DNA of 64,000 bases from Streptomyces sp. Ru73 (lineage in GTDB: Bacteria; Actinomycetota; Actinomycetes; Streptomycetales; Streptomycetaceae), in NCBI RefSeq assembly GCF_002920575.1, contig NZ_PQSQ01000001.1:175068-239067 (forward strand), read 5' to 3'. The position numbers and the translations under genes are program-made. Under the pieces are notes generated by a model. That model did no database searches. It saw nothing but the letters and a program-made list of their open reading frames with translations, and was not told where the DNA came from. Shown here piece after piece: positions 42,644 through 53,070 of this stretch (position 1 is the stretch's first letter; each line of letters begins with the position of its first letter).

Positions 42644-43768
42644 ATGCGTGTCGCCATCGTCACCGAATCCTTCCCGCCCGACGTCAACGGCGTCGCACAC
42701 TGCACCCTGGAAACCGCCCGCCACCTGGTGCGGCGCGGCCACGAGCCGCTGGTCGTCGCCCCGGCCACGGCCCAGGACCCGGCGGCCGGGCGCACCCCGC
42801 CGTGCCCGGTCGTCCGGGTGCCGTCCCTGCCGCTGCCCGGCTACCCGCAGGTGCGGATCGCCCTGCCGGGCCGCCGGCTGGCCGCCGCGCTCACCGCGCA
42901 CCGGCCCGACCTCGTCCACCTCGCCGGCCCCTTCGTGCTCGGCGTGCGCGGCATGGCCGCGGCGGCCCGCCTCGGGGTGCCCGCCGTCGCGGTCTACCAG
43001 ACCGACCTGGGCCGCTACGCCCGGACCTACCTGGGCACGGGCAGCGCGGCGGCCTGGCGGCGGCTGCGCGCGGTGCACAGCGCCGCCGACCGCACCCTGG
43101 CGCCCTCCACCGCCGCGGCCCGGGAGCTGGCCGAGCACGGCGTGCCCCGGGTCAGCCTGTGGCCGCGCGGCGTGGACTCCATGCGGTTCCACCCGGACCG
43201 CCGCGACGAGGTGCTGCGCAGCTCGCTGGCGGCCGGGCGCGAGGTGCTGGTGGGGTACATCGGGCGGCTCGCGCCGGAGAAGGAGGTCGGGCTGCTGCGC
43301 GAGACGGCCCGGCTGCCGGGCGTGCGGACCGTCGTGATCGGCGACGGGCCGAGCGCCCCGGGGCTGCGCGCGGCGCTCCCCGAGGCGCGCTTCCTCGGCC
43401 GCCGTACCGGTGACGAGCTGGCCCGGCTCTTCGCCAGCCTCGACGTCTTCGTGCACACGGGGGCGCACGAGACCTTCGGGCAGACCGTGCAGGAGGCGAT
43501 GGCCAGCGGGGTGCCGGTGGTGGCGCCGGCGGCGGGCGGCCCGCTGGACCTGGTGGCGCACGGGAGCACGGGGCTGCTCGTGCCACCGGGGGACGCCGCT
43601 GCGGTACGGGACGCGGTGCAGGTGCTGGCCGCCGCACCGCGGCTGCGTGCCGCTTACGGGGCGGCGGGCCGGGCGGCGGTGGCGGACCGTACCTGGGAGG
43701 CCGTCGGCGACCGGCTGCTGGCGCACTACGAGGACGTACTGGGACAACGGGAGGCGGTGCCGGCATGA
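42644..43768 (+). CDS. GT4-family glycosyltransferase, MgtA-like mannosyltransferase candidate
   Basis: A 374-aa GT-B-fold glycosyltransferase. The N-terminal domain starts MRVAIVTESFPPDVNGV and continues with VHLAGPFVLG. The C-terminal nucleotide-sugar domain has VGYIGRLAPEKEV, FLGRR and the EX7E-type motif HETFGQTVQEAMASGVPVVAP. The N-terminal pattern is that of GDP-mannose-dependent alpha-mannosyltransferases such as mycobacterial MgtA, so a glycolipid mannosylation role is plausible but unproven. The ATG at 42644 starts the conserved domain. Its TGA overlaps the ATG of the next gene. Confidence 0.82.
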   Translation: MRVAIVTESFPPDVNGVAHCTLETARHLVRRGHEPLVVAPATAQDPAAGRTPPCPVVRVPSLPLPGYPQVRIALPGRRLAAALTAHRPDLVHLAGPFVLGVRGMAAAARLGVPAVAVYQTDLGRYARTYLGTGSAAAWRRLRAVHSAADRTLAPSTAAARELAEHGVPRVSLWPRGVDSMRFHPDRRDEVLRSSLAAGREVLVGYIGRLAPEKEVGLLRETARLPGVRTVVIGDGPSAPGLRAALPEARFLGRRTGDELARLFASLDVFVHTGAHETFGQTVQEAMASGVPVVAPAAGGPLDLVAHGSTGLLVPPGDAAAVRDAVQVLAAAPRLRAAYGAAGRAAVADRTWEAVGDRLLAHYEDVLGQREAVPA

Positions 43769-45000
43769 GGCGCGACGGTACGGACCACATCGGGAGGCAG
43801 CCGGGCGCGGGCGCGGCCCGGCGCGGAAGCATGCGGCGCGAGGGGCTGCGCATCGTGCGGCTGGCGAACTTCGTCACCCCGGCGTCGGGCGGGCTGCGCA
43901 CGGCCCTGCGCGAACTGGGCGAGGGCTACCGGGCCGCAGGGCACGATCCGGTGCTCGTCGTGCCGGGCCCGGCCGCGAGCGACGAACGCACCCCGCAGGG
44001 CCGGGTGATCACGCTCCCGGGGCCGGTGCTGCCCGGCACGGGCGGCTACCGCGTTCTCACGGGACGCGCGCGCCTGGAGCAACTGCTGCGTACGCTGGCC
44101 CCGGACCGTCTGGAGGTCTCCGACCGCACGACGCTGCGCTGGACCGGTGAGTGGGCCCGGCGCGCCCGGGTGCCCGCGGTGATGGTCTCGCACGAGAGCG
44201 TGGACGGGGTGCTGCACACGTGGGGCGTGCCCCGGTACGCCGCGCGGTCGGTCGCCGACCGGCTCAACTCCCGTACGGCACACGCCTACAGCCGCATCGT
44301 GTGCACGACGGAGTGGGCGGCGGCCGAGTTCGCCAGGACCGGCGCGCGCAACGTGGTCACCGCGCCGCTCGGCGTCGACCTGGCCCGTGCGCACCCCGGC
44401 TGCCGCAGCGAGGAGCTGCGCCGGCGGACCGGCGGCGGTGCGTCCGCCGTGCTGCTGCTGTGCTCCCGGCTGTCGGTGGAGAAGCGCCCGGGAAGGGCCC
44501 TGGACGCCCTCTCCCGGCTCCGCGCCGACGGGGTGGACGCGGCGCTGGCCGTGGCCGGTGACGGGCCGCTCCGCGCCCGCCTGGAGGCCCGCGCCCGCGC
44601 CGAGCGGCTGCCGGTCGCCTTCCTCGGCCACGTCGCCGGCGCGGACACGCTCGCCGCCCTCCAGGCCAGTGCCGACGTCCTCCTGGCGCCTGGCCCCGCC
44701 GAGACCTTCGGGCTCGCCGCACTGGAGGCGATGGCCTGCGGCACGCCGGTCGTGGCCAACGCCGGCTCCGCGCTCGCCGGGCTCATCGGTTCCGCGGGGG
44801 ACACGGCCCTCGACGACGGGCACAGCATCGCCGCCGCCGTCCGCCGCGTCCTGGCCCGCCCCGAGGAGCAGCGCCGCGCCGCCGCCCGTCGCCGCGCCGA
44901 GGACTTCGGCTGGCACGCCGCGGTCAACGCCTTCCTGGCCGCCCACGACGCGGCCCCGCTCACGCCGTCCCGTGCGTCGGCACTCGAGGGGGCTGCCTGA
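43765..45000 (+). CDS. GT4-family glycosyltransferase, second of a coupled pair
   Basis: A 411-aa GT-B enzyme overlapping the previous gene by 4 bp (ATGA), so translation is coupled. After about 27 basic residues the fold begins at [21 protein letters not shown]. The sugar-nucleotide domain carries [20 protein letters not shown] and the EX7E-type block [20 protein letters not shown]. The two enzymes probably act in succession on one acceptor, for example a phosphatidylinositol or diacylglycerol glycolipid. An internal ATG 22 codons in (MRREGLRIV) is an alternative start. Confidence 0.82.
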   Translation: MRRDGTDHIGRQPGAGAARRGSMRREGLRIVRLANFVTPASGGLRTALRELGEGYRAAGHDPVLVVPGPAASDERTPQGRVITLPGPVLPGTGGYRVLTGRARLEQLLRTLAPDRLEVSDRTTLRWTGEWARRARVPAVMVSHESVDGVLHTWGVPRYAARSVADRLNSRTAHAYSRIVCTTEWAAAEFARTGARNVVTAPLGVDLARAHPGCRSEELRRRTGGGASAVLLLCSRLSVEKRPGRALDALSRLRADGVDAALAVAGDGPLRARLEARARAERLPVAFLGHVAGADTLAALQASADVLLAPGPAETFGLAALEAMACGTPVVANAGSALAGLIGSAGDTALDDGHSIAAAVRRVLARPEEQRRAAARRRAEDFGWHAAVNAFLAAHDAAPLTPSRASALEGAA

Positions 45001-45125
45001 GCATCGGCCGGTCCCGAAGGCGCGGAGTGCGGGGCGCCGGAGGCCGCGCGCCCGGGCGCCCGGTGGGCAACGCGCCGTCCGCCCGTGCCGGTCCGCCTTC
45101 GGGACTCCGCCGTCACAATGGGCGC

Positions 45126-48100
45126 ATGACGGGACGCTGGGAGTTCTGGATCGACCGGGGCGGGACCTTCACGGACGTGGTGGCGCGGCGGCCGGACGGC
45201 ACGCTGCTCACCCGGAAGCTGCTCTCGCACCACCCCGAGCGGTACGACGACGCGGCCGTCGCCGGCATCCGTGAGGTGCTGGGGATCGCGCCGGGGGAGC
45301 CGGTGCCCGCCGACCGGGTGGCCGTCGTCAAGATGGGCACCACCGTGGCCACCAACGCCCTCCTGGAACGCAAGGGCGAGCCCACGGTGCTCGTCACCAC
45401 CCGCGGCTTCCGGGACGCGCTGCGGATCGCCTACCAGAACCGGCCCCGGCTGTTCGACCGGCACATCGTGCTGCCGGACGCGCTGTACGACCGGGTGATC
45501 GAGGTACCGGAGCGCGTGGACGCGCACGGTGCGACGGTCACGCCCCTCGATGCCGGTGCCGCCCGGGACGCGCTGGCCGCCGCGTACGAAGCGGGCTTCC
45601 GCAGCGCCGCCGTCGTCCTGCTCCACGGGTACCGCCACCCGGCGCACGAGAAGGCGCTCGCCGCGCTGGCCACGGAGGCGGGCTTCACCCAGATCAGCTG
45701 CTCGCACGAGGTGAGCCCGCTGATGAAGCTCGTCCCGCGCGGCGACACCACCGTGGTGGACGCCTACCTGTCTCCCATCCTGCGGCGCTACGTGGAGGAG
45801 GTCGCCGCACAGCTCCCCGGCATCCGGCTGATGTTCATGCAGTCCAACGGGGGGCTGCGGCAGGCCGAGCACTTCAGGGGCAAGGACGCCGTGCTCTCCG
45901 GGCCGGCCGGCGGTGTGGTGGGCATGGTCCGCTCCGCCGCCGAGGCCGGGCACGACAAGGTGATCGGCTTCGACATGGGCGGCACGTCCACGGATGTGTC
46001 GCACTATGCGGGGGAGTTCGAGCGGGTCTTCGGCAGCGAGGTCGCGGGCGTACGGATGCGCGCGCCCATGATGAACATCCATACGGTCGCGGCGGGCGGC
46101 GGTTCCGTCCTGCACTTCGACGGGCGCCGCTACCGGGTGGGGCCCGACTCGGCCGGCGCCGTCCCGGGGCCCGCCTGCTACCGCCGCGGCGGCCCGCTCA
46201 CCGTCACCGACGCCAACGTCATGCTGGGCCGTATCCAGCCCGCGCACTTCCCGGCCGTGTTCGGGCCGCACGGTGACGAGCCGCTGGACGCGGACGTGGT
46301 ACGGCAGCGCTTCGAAGAGCTGGCCCGGGAGGCGGAGAAGGCGGTGGGGGACCGGCGCGGTCCCGAGGAGGTCGCCGCCGGCTTCCTGGACATCGCCGTG
46401 CTCAACATGGCCAACGCGGTGAAGAAGATCTCCGTGCAGCGCGGCCACGACGTGACCCGGTACGCGCTCACCAGTTTCGGCGGCGCGGGCGGCCAGCACG
46501 CCTGCGCGGTCGCCGACGCGCTCGGCATCGGCACGGTCGTCGTGCCGCCGCTGGCCGGCGTGCTCTCCGCGTACGGCATCGGGGTCGCCGACGCCACCGC
46601 GATGCGCGAGCAGGCCATCGAGACCGAGCTGACGCCCGGCGCCATGGACCGCGTACGCGCCACCTGTGACGAGCTCGCCGACCGTACCCGCGACGAACTC
46701 CGCGCCGACGGCGTGCCCGAGGAGAGCATCACCACCCGCGCCCGCGTCGTCCTCCGGTACGCGGGCACCGACGCCGGCATCCCCGTACCGCTCGCCGGTG
46801 CCGACGAGATGGCCGCCGAGTTCGCCCGTGTGCACCGCACCCGGTACGCCTTCACCATGGACAAGCCGCTGATCGCCGAGGCGGTCTCCGTGGAGGCGGT
46901 CGGCGCGGCCGGCGGCACGTCCGGCCACCGCAGCCTCGCGGCCGACCGGGAGGGCCCGCTGCGGCCGCTGGACACGGTCCGGACGTTCGTGGCCGGGGAG
47001 TGGCGGGAGACCCGCCTGTACCGGCGTACGGACCTGCGGCCGGGCGACACCGTCACCGGGCCCGCGATCGTCGTGGAGGACGACGCCACCACGGTCGTCG
47101 ACCCGGGCTGGCAGGCGGCCGCGGGTGACCGGGGGCACCTGCTGCTCACCCGCGTCGAGGCGCGCCCCGAGCGCACCGCCGTCGGTACCGCCGCCGACCC
47201 GGTCATGCTGGAGGTCTTCAACAGTCTCTTCATGGCCATCGCCGAGCAGATGGGCGTGCGCCTCGAACACACCGCGCACTCCGTCAACATCAAGGAGCGG
47301 CTCGACTTCTCGTGCGCGCTCTTCGACGCCGACGGCAACCTCATCGCCAACGCGCCGCACATCCCCGTCCATCTGGGCTCGATGGGCGAGTCCATCAAGG
47401 AGGTGCTGCGGCGGCGCACGGACGACATGCGCCCCGGGGACGTGTACGCGATCAACGACCCGTACCACGGCGGCACGCACCTCCCCGATGTCACGGTCGT
47501 CACCCCCGTCTTCGACGAGCGGGGCGAGGAGCTGCTCTTCCTGGTGGCGTCCCGCGGCCACCACGCCGAGATCGGCGGCATCACGCCGGGCTCCATGCCC
47601 GCCTTCAGCCGCACGGTCGAGGAGGAGGGCGTGCTCTTCGACAACTGGCTCCTCGTGCGCGACGGCAGGCTGCGCGAGGAGGAGACGCGGCGGCTGCTCA
47701 CCGAAGGGCCGTACCCCTCGCGCTCCCCGGATGCCAACATCGCCGACCTCCGGGCGCAGATCGCCGCCAACGAGAAGGGCATCAGGGAACTGCACAAGAT
47801 GATCGGGCAGTTCGGCCTGGACGTGGTGCGCGCCTACATGGGGCACGTGCAGGGCAACGCCGAGGAGTCGGTGCGCCGGATCATCGCCGGGCTGTCCGAC
47901 GGATCCTTCCGGTACGAGACCGACAGCGGCGCGGAGATCAGGGCCGCGCTGACCGTGGACCGGGCCTCCCGCAGCGCGGTGCTCGACTTCGAGGGGACCT
48001 CGCCGCAGCAGCCCGGCAACGCCAACGCGCCCAGCTCGGTGGTGATGGCCGCGGTGCTCTACGTGTTCCGCACCCTGGTCGCCGACGACATCCCGCTCAA

Positions 48101-48728
48101 CAGCGGCTGCCTGAAGCCCCTCGACGTGCGCATCCCGGAGGGCTCGATGCTCGCGCCGGTCTTCCCGGCCGCCACCGTCGCGGGGAACGTGGAGACCTCC
48201 CAGGCGGTCACCGGCGCGCTCTACGGGGCGCTGGGCGTCCAGGCCGAGGGCTCCGGCACGATGAACAACGTCACCTTCGGGAACGACCGGGTGCAGTACT
48301 ACGAGACGGTCGCGAGCGGATCGGGCGCGGGCGACGGCTTCGACGGCGCCGACGCCGTGCAGACCCATATGACCAACTCCCGGCTCACCGACCCCGAAGT
48401 GCTGGAGTGGCGCTATCCCGTGCATGTGGAGGACTTCTCGGTACGGGAGGGCAGCGGCGGCCGCGGGCAATGGCACGGCGGCTGCGGCGTCGTCCGCCGG
48501 ATCCGCTTCCTTGAGCCGATGACGGTCGCGCTGCTGACCGGGCACCGCAGGGTGCCGCCGTACGGCATGGCGGGCGGCGAGCCGGGCGCACCGGGCGAGA
48601 ACGTCGTGGAGCGCGCTGACGGCCGTACGGAGCGGCTGGCGGGCTGTGACGCGGCCGAGGTGGCCGCCGGGGACGTGCTGGTGCTCCGCACGCCGGGCGG
48701 CGGCGGGTACGGGCGGCCGACCTCGTGA
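45126..48728 (+). CDS. ATP-dependent 5-oxoprolinase, eukaryotic (OPLAH) type
   Basis: A 1200-aa fused hydantoinase A/B protein that would hydrolyse 5-oxo-L-proline to L-glutamate with ATP. The HydA-N domain begins [11 protein letters not shown] (about residues 9-19), the hydantoinase A core includes [14 protein letters not shown] and [15 protein letters not shown], and the HydB half starts near residue 690 ([17 protein letters not shown]) with [20 protein letters not shown] and a glycine-rich C-terminus. Length matches yeast and mammalian 5-oxoprolinase; separate HyuA/HyuB hydantoinases would be split. The ATG at 45126 starts the conserved N-terminus. Unrelated PxpABC genes for the same reaction lie 4-6 kb downstream, which supports the assignment and makes the duplication notable. 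Confidence 0.85.
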   Translation: MTGRWEFWIDRGGTFTDVVARRPDGTLLTRKLLSHHPERYDDAAVAGIREVLGIAPGEPVPADRVAVVKMGTTVATNALLERKGEPTVLVTTRGFRDALRIAYQNRPRLFDRHIVLPDALYDRVIEVPERVDAHGATVTPLDAGAARDALAAAYEAGFRSAAVVLLHGYRHPAHEKALAALATEAGFTQISCSHEVSPLMKLVPRGDTTVVDAYLSPILRRYVEEVAAQLPGIRLMFMQSNGGLRQAEHFRGKDAVLSGPAGGVVGMVRSAAEAGHDKVIGFDMGGTSTDVSHYAGEFERVFGSEVAGVRMRAPMMNIHTVAAGGGSVLHFDGRRYRVGPDSAGAVPGPACYRRGGPLTVTDANVMLGRIQPAHFPAVFGPHGDEPLDADVVRQRFEELAREAEKAVGDRRGPEEVAAGFLDIAVLNMANAVKKISVQRGHDVTRYALTSFGGAGGQHACAVADALGIGTVVVPPLAGVLSAYGIGVADATAMREQAIETELTPGAMDRVRATCDELADRTRDELRADGVPEESITTRARVVLRYAGTDAGIPVPLAGADEMAAEFARVHRTRYAFTMDKPLIAEAVSVEAVGAAGGTSGHRSLAADREGPLRPLDTVRTFVAGEWRETRLYRRTDLRPGDTVTGPAIVVEDDATTVVDPGWQAAAGDRGHLLLTRVEARPERTAVGTAADPVMLEVFNSLFMAIAEQMGVRLEHTAHSVNIKERLDFSCALFDADGNLIANAPHIPVHLGSMGESIKEVLRRRTDDMRPGDVYAINDPYHGGTHLPDVTVVTPVFDERGEELLFLVASRGHHAEIGGITPGSMPAFSRTVEEEGVLFDNWLLVRDGRLREEETRRLLTEGPYPSRSPDANIADLRAQIAANEKGIRELHKMIGQFGLDVVRAYMGHVQGNAEESVRRIIAGLSDGSFRYETDSGAEIRAALTVDRASRSAVLDFEGTSPQQPGNANAPSSVVMAAVLYVFRTLVADDIPLNSGCLKPLDVRIPEGSMLAPVFPAATVAGNVETSQAVTGALYGALGVQAEGSGTMNNVTFGNDRVQYYETVASGSGAGDGFDGADAVQTHMTNSRLTDPEVLEWRYPVHVEDFSVREGSGGRGQWHGGCGVVRRIRFLEPMTVALLTGHRRVPPYGMAGGEPGAPGENVVERADGRTERLAGCDAAEVAAGDVLVLRTPGGGGYGRPTS

Positions 48729-48765
48729 CCGGCGCCCGGGGCCGGCAGTGACGGCGCCCGGTGCC

Positions 48766-48825
48766 GGTAAAGATTTCTGAGGTGCTGTGCAAGAACTCTT
48801 GTCCGCGGGGCAGGAGTTCTTTACC
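48766..48825. promoter_or_regulatory. Operator region of the XRE-cupin gene
   Basis: Three half-sites of the type (GGTA)AAGAAnTC occur: GGTAAAGATTTC at 48766, GTGCAAGAACTC at 48787, and GGTAAAGAACTC on the minus strand at 48825-48814. They create two nested inverted repeats with perfect 8-bp arms (GGTAAAGA/TCTTTACC and AAGAACTC/GAGTTCTT). The region is immediately upstream of the regulator's ATG, as expected for autoregulation. Confidence 0.6.
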
Positions 48826-48834
48826 TTCCCGGTC

Positions 48835-49422
48835 ATGGCACACGAGCCCGACGCGTCGCGCGACGAGGGGGCCGGGGACGTCCCCGTGGGCGACCGGCTG
48901 CGTGTACTGCGCCGCGCCCGGCGGCTGACCCTGCGGGCGGTCGCCGAAGCGGCCGGCATCAGCGAGGGGTACCTCAGCCAGGTCGAGCGCGGCATCGCCA
49001 ACCCGAGCATCGCCACGCTCCGGCAGATCGCCGGGGCGCTCGGCCTGAAGATGGGCGACCTGTTCGCCGCCGACTACACCACCGGTCCGCGGGTCCTGAG
49101 GGCGGCTGCGGCGCCGAGCCTGACGTTCGGCGTCCTGGGCCGCAAGTTCCGGCTCACACCGGGGCCACAGCACCATCTGGAGGCGTTCCTCGGCGAGTTC
49201 GAGCCCGGTGGGTCCACCGGCGACCGGCCCTACACGCACGGCGACTCCGAGGAGTTCCTCTATGTGCTGGAGGGGGAGGTCGCACTGCACCTCGGGGAGG
49301 AGCGCTTCGCCCTCGGGCCCGGCGACAGCATCCGGCACAGCAGCGCCGTCCCGCACCGGCTCCTGGAGACCGGCGGCGCCGGCGCCAGGGTCCTGTGGGT
49401 GATCAGCCCGCCCAGCTACTGA
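48835..49422 (+). CDS. XRE-family regulator with cupin domain
   Basis: A 195-aa transcription factor. The XRE HTH spans about residues 20-75 (LRVLRRARRLTLRAVAEAAGISEGYLSQVERG ... LRQIAGALGLKMGDLF). The cupin domain spans about 110-190 with HGDSEEFLYVLEGE and a second motif PGDSIRHSSAVPHRL. This plan is that of PuuR-type regulators of amine or amino-acid catabolism, where the cupin senses the metabolite. The two following genes (PuuB-like oxidase and MHS transporter) form an operon with it, and the 5-oxoprolinase gene lies upstream in the same direction. Confidence 0.86.
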   Translation: MAHEPDASRDEGAGDVPVGDRLRVLRRARRLTLRAVAEAAGISEGYLSQVERGIANPSIATLRQIAGALGLKMGDLFAADYTTGPRVLRAAAAPSLTFGVLGRKFRLTPGPQHHLEAFLGEFEPGGSTGDRPYTHGDSEEFLYVLEGEVALHLGEERFALGPGDSIRHSSAVPHRLLETGGAGARVLWVISPPSY

Positions 49423-49437
49423 GCGACGGAGGACGCG

Positions 49438-50808
49438 ATGACGTGGAACGGCAACATCTCCTTCTGGTACCGCCAGACCGGCGTGCCCAGCCGGCGCGAC
49501 CCGCTGACCGGTCCGGTGAGCGCCGACGTGTGCATCGTCGGCGCCGGCTTCACCGGGCTGTGGACCGCGTACTACCTCAAGAAGGCCGAGCCGGGGCTGG
49601 ACATCGTCGTCCTGGAGCGGGAGTTCGCCGGCTTCGGCGCCTCGGGGCGGAACGCCGGCTGGCTCAGCGCGAAGATCGCCGGCTCGCCCGAGGCGTACGC
49701 ACGGAAGCGCGGCCGGCAGGCCGTGGTGGAGCTGCAGCGGGCCATGCACGCGACGGTGGACGAGGTGATCGCGGTGGCCGCGGCCGAGGGCATCGACGCC
49801 GACGTGGTCAAGAGCGGCTACCTGAGCGTGGCGCACCGGCCCGCCCAGTTGCCGCGGCTGCGCGCCGCCCATGAGAAGTCGCGTTACTGGGGCAACGAGG
49901 ACGAGGTGCTGCTCTCGGGGCGCGAGGTGCGCGACCGCATCGATGTGGCCGGCGCACTGGGCGGCGTGCACAACCCGCACTGCGCTCGTGTCCACCCGGC
50001 CAAGCTCGTCCAGGGACTGGCCCGCGCGGTCTCCGCCCTCGGGGTGACCATCCACGAATCGACGCCGGTGACCCGCATCGCCCCCGGACGCGCCGAGACG
50101 CCCTTCGGGACGGTGCGCGCCCGGCGTGTCCTGCGGGCCACCGAGGGCTTCACCGGTGACCTCCACGGTGAGCGCCGCACCTGGCTGCCCATGAACTCCT
50201 CCATGGTCGTCACGGAGCCGCTGCCCGACGCCGTCTGGAAGGCCATCGGCTGGGACGGCCACGAACTGCTCAGCGACCTCACGCACGCCTACATGTACGC
50301 GCAGCGCACCGCGGACGGCCGGATCGCGATCGGCGGGCGCGGCGTCCCGTACCGCTTCGGGTCCCGCGTGGACCGGGACGGGCACACCAGCCCCAGGACC
50401 GTGCGGGCGCTGCGCGACACCCTGAACCGGCTGCTGCCGCCGACCGCCGGCGCGCGGATCGACCACGCCTGGTCCGGGGTGCTGGCCGTGCCGCGCGACT
50501 GGTGCGCTTCCGTCTCCTTCGAGCGGGCCACGGGGCTGGGCTGGGCCGGCGGCTACGTCGGGCACGGCGTCGCGGCCACCAACCTGGCGGGCCGCACCCT
50601 GCGCGATCTCGTCCTGGAGCGGGACACCGCGCTGACGCGGCTGCCGTGGACCGGCCACCGGGCCCGGTCCTGGGAGCCGGAGCCCGCCCGCTGGCTCGGC
50701 GTGCACGGCATGTACGCCGCCTACCGGGCGGCGGACCGCAGCGAGGCGGCGCGCCGCACCACCACAGCACCGATCGCGAAGGTCGCCGACCGCATCTCGG
50801 GGCGCTGA
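49438..50808 (+). CDS. FAD-dependent amine/amino-acid oxidase, PuuB-like
   Basis: A 456-aa DAO-family flavoprotein. The FAD fold is ADVCIVGAGFTGLWTAYYL (about residues 29-47) with acidic end VVLEREFAGFGASGRNAGW, and the C-terminal FAD contact is GYVGHGVAATNLAGRTL. The GASGRNAGW block is characteristic of gamma-glutamylputrescine oxidases (PuuB/OrdL). PuuB oxidises a gamma-glutamylated amine; with 5-oxoproline enzymes alongside, a gamma-glutamyl or glutamate-derived substrate is an attractive inference. The ATG at 49438 comes 15 bp after the regulator gene behind ACGGAGGA. Confidence 0.82.
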   Translation: MTWNGNISFWYRQTGVPSRRDPLTGPVSADVCIVGAGFTGLWTAYYLKKAEPGLDIVVLEREFAGFGASGRNAGWLSAKIAGSPEAYARKRGRQAVVELQRAMHATVDEVIAVAAAEGIDADVVKSGYLSVAHRPAQLPRLRAAHEKSRYWGNEDEVLLSGREVRDRIDVAGALGGVHNPHCARVHPAKLVQGLARAVSALGVTIHESTPVTRIAPGRAETPFGTVRARRVLRATEGFTGDLHGERRTWLPMNSSMVVTEPLPDAVWKAIGWDGHELLSDLTHAYMYAQRTADGRIAIGGRGVPYRFGSRVDRDGHTSPRTVRALRDTLNRLLPPTAGARIDHAWSGVLAVPRDWCASVSFERATGLGWAGGYVGHGVAATNLAGRTLRDLVLERDTALTRLPWTGHRARSWEPEPARWLGVHGMYAAYRAADRSEAARRTTTAPIAKVADRISGR

Positions 50809-50809
50809 C

Positions 50810-52132
50810 ATGGACGCCACCACGGAGCCCGCGGGCAGAACAGCGGCGCACGAAGGCGGCGACAGCCGCACCGCACGCCGGGCGGGGCTCGCCTCGTTCA
50901 TCGGCACCACCATCGAGTGGTACGACTTCTACATCTACAGCACCGCGTCCGCGCTGGTCCTGGGCAAGCTGTTCTTCCCCGCCACCTCCTCGGGCACCGG
51001 GACGCTGGCCTCCTTCGGCACCCTGTGGCTGGGCTTCCTCGCCCGCCCCCTCGGGGGCATCGTCTTCGGGCACCTCGGGGACCGCATCGGCCGCAAGAAG
51101 ACGCTCGTGACGACGCTCCTGATGATGGGCGTCGCGACGACTCTCATAGGGCTGCTGCCCACGTACAGCAGTGCGGGACTGCTGGCACCCGTGCTGCTGA
51201 TCGTGCTGCGCATGGTGCAGGGCGTCGCTGTGGGCGGCGAGTGGGGCGGTGCGGTGCTCATCGCGTCCGAGCACGCGCCCAGGGGCCGCGGGCTGTCCTT
51301 CGGGGCCTTCGCGCAGCAGGGCTCGCCGGCCGGCTCGATCCTCGCCACGCTCAGCTTCGCGCTGCTCTCCCAGCTGCCGGACGCGTCGTTCGACGCCTGG
51401 GGCTGGCGGCTGCCGTTCGTCTCCTCGGCCGTGCTGGTGGTCGTCGGGCTGGTGATCCGGCTGCGGGTGGCGGAGTCACCGGAGTTCACCCGGCTGCGCG
51501 CGGAACGCGAGGTGGCGCGGGTGCCGCTCGGCGAGGTGCTGCGGCGCCACCCGGGCACCCTCGTGCTCGGCGTGCTGGCCAGCTCCATCGGCATCGCGGC
51601 GACCTACTTCATCACCACGTTCATCCTCTCCTGGGCCACCGGGGACCTCGGCCTCGACCGCTCCACCATGCTGAACGTGCTGCTGTGCTACAGCGTCGCG
51701 CAGTTCCTCGTGCAGCCGCTGGGCGTGGTCCTCGCGGAGCGGTTCGGCACCGCCCGCACGGTCGGCGTGCTGCTGACGCTCAACTTCCTGCTGGTGCCGG
51801 TCATGTACGCGCTCGTGGCCACAGGGGACGCTGTCGCCGCCGGGTTCGGCATCTCGCTGGTGGGCGTCACCGGCGCGATGAACTACGCGATCCTGGCGGG
51901 CCTGCTCGCCCAGGCGTTCCCCGCCCGTGTCCGCTACACCGGCATCTCCCTGTCCTACCAGCTGTGTTCCGCACTGATCGGCGGCACGGCGCCGCTGGTG
52001 GGCGAGTGGCTGTTCACCGCCGGCGGCGGCTCCATCGTGCCCGTCGCGGTCTACCAGATGGTGCTGGTCGTGGTGTCGCTGGTCTGCTCCCTCGTCGTCC
52101 TGGCGCGCAGCGCGCGGAGGCACGAGGAGTAG
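50810..52132 (+). CDS. MFS transporter of the metabolite:H+ symporter (MHS) type
   Basis: A 440-aa 12-helix importer. The MHS signature is TIEWYDFYIYSTASALVLGKLFFP in helix 1, LARPLGGIVFGHLGDRIGRKKTL in loop 2-3, and RMVQGVAVGGEWGGAVL in helix 4-5. Relatives carry citrate, shikimate, alpha-ketoglutarate or proline/betaine. It begins one base after the PuuB-like stop, so it belongs to that operon, and uptake of the oxidase or 5-oxoproline substrate is likely. The start is the ATG at 50810. Confidence 0.86.
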   Translation: MDATTEPAGRTAAHEGGDSRTARRAGLASFIGTTIEWYDFYIYSTASALVLGKLFFPATSSGTGTLASFGTLWLGFLARPLGGIVFGHLGDRIGRKKTLVTTLLMMGVATTLIGLLPTYSSAGLLAPVLLIVLRMVQGVAVGGEWGGAVLIASEHAPRGRGLSFGAFAQQGSPAGSILATLSFALLSQLPDASFDAWGWRLPFVSSAVLVVVGLVIRLRVAESPEFTRLRAEREVARVPLGEVLRRHPGTLVLGVLASSIGIAATYFITTFILSWATGDLGLDRSTMLNVLLCYSVAQFLVQPLGVVLAERFGTARTVGVLLTLNFLLVPVMYALVATGDAVAAGFGISLVGVTGAMNYAILAGLLAQAFPARVRYTGISLSYQLCSALIGGTAPLVGEWLFTAGGGSIVPVAVYQMVLVVVSLVCSLVVLARSARRHEE

Positions 52133-52141
52133 CGACGCCAC

Positions 52142-52182
52142 GCCTCTTCGGGGGCGACGCGGCCGCCGCCCCCGAAGGAGGC
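52142..52182. terminator. Strong bidirectional terminator
   Basis: GCCTCTTCGGGGGCG (52142-52156) pairs with CGCCCCCGAAGGAGGC (52167-52182) with one bulged base. It fills the 50-bp gap between the convergent MHS and pxpC genes and abuts the pxpC stop. Confidence 0.82.
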
Positions 52183-53070
52183 TCAGGCGCCGCGCACCCG
52201 GGGGCTGCGATGTGCGCGTACGAAGCGCACCGGGGTGCCGGGCGCGGCCTGTGCGGCGGCCGGCAGCGCGGCCTCCTGCACGACCGCGATGACCGGGTAG
52301 CCGCCGGTCGTCGGATGGTCGGCGAGGAAGAGCACCGGGAGGCCGTTCGGGGGCACCTGGACGGCGCCCAGCGCCATGCCCTCACTGGGGAGTTCGCCGT
52401 CCCGGGCGCGCTCCAGGGCCGGGCCCTCGGTGCGCAGCCCGATGCGGTTGCTCGCGGAGGACACCTGCCAGACGCCCGTCAGGAGGGTGCGCAGCCCCGC
52501 CGCCGTGAACCAGTCGTCGCGCGGCCCGAGCCGGACCGGCAGGACCAGCTCGCGCACCGGCCCGGCGTGCGGCACCGCGTCGGCGGCGGGGGCCGGGGCG
52601 CCCGGTGTGCCGAGCGGCAGCACGGCGCCGTCGGTGAGCGGGTCGGGGCCGAGCCCCGAGAGGAGGTCGGTGGCGCGGCTGCCGAGCACCGGCTCGGCGT
52701 CGACGCCGCCCGCGAAGGCCAGGTAGCTGCGCAGCCCGTGGGTGGCGGTGCCCAGCTCCAGTACGGCGCCGGCCGGCACGTGCACGGGGGCGCCCCAGGC
52801 GGCGGGGCGGCCGTCGACGGTCACCGGGCACGGCGCTCCGGTGACGGCCACGGTGACCGCGCACCGCACCCGTACCGCGCAGCCGGTGACGGTGGTTTCC
52901 AGGGTCGCGGCTTCGGGGGTGTTGCCGACGAGGCGGTTGGCCAGCCGGTGCGCGGCGGCATCGAGCGCGCCGGAGCGCGGGACGCCCAGGTGGGCGTGGC
53001 CGGCGCGGCCGAGGTCCTGGACGGTGGTCAGTGCCCCGGCGCGTACGACGGCGAAGGCGCGGTCGGTCAC
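52183..53070 (-). CDS. pxpC: 5-oxoprolinase subunit PxpC (biotin-dependent carboxyltransferase-like)
   Basis: A 295-aa protein of the KipA/PxpC family, the allophanate hydrolase subunit 2 fold. Family blocks are VVRAGALTTVQDLGRAG at the N-terminus, VPRSGALDAAAHRLANRLVGN, LRSYLAFAGG, SSASNRIGLRTEGP and the end block TTGGYPVIAVV. With PxpA and PxpB it hydrolyses 5-oxoproline to glutamate using ATP. The GTG at 53070 overlaps the pxpB stop by 4 bp, so the genes are translationally coupled in the order pxpA-pxpB-pxpC. Confidence 0.86.
   Translation of the reverse strand: MTDRAFAVVRAGALTTVQDLGRAGHAHLGVPRSGALDAAAHRLANRLVGNTPEAATLETTVTGCAVRVRCAVTVAVTGAPCPVTVDGRPAAWGAPVHVPAGAVLELGTATHGLRSYLAFAGGVDAEPVLGSRATDLLSGLGPDPLTDGAVLPLGTPGAPAPAADAVPHAGPVRELVLPVRLGPRDDWFTAAGLRTLLTGVWQVSSASNRIGLRTEGPALERARDGELPSEGMALGAVQVPPNGLPVLFLADHPTTGGYPVIAVVQEAALPAAAQAAPGTPVRFVRAHRSPRVRGA

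Noticed and set aside
45126..48728. Hydantoinase or acetone carboxylase.
   Set aside because: These are usually encoded as separate A and B genes. The fused 1200-aa length and the pyroglutamate gene neighbourhood favour 5-oxoprolinase, although substrate specificity is not proven.
44286..49016. A 1576-codon antisense open frame across the 5-oxoprolinase and glycosyltransferase genes.
   Set aside because: It is the complement of clear genes with conserved motifs. Strong GC bias at third positions removes stops from the opposite strand. Its translation is low-complexity, rich in G, R, V, E and H, without any domain.
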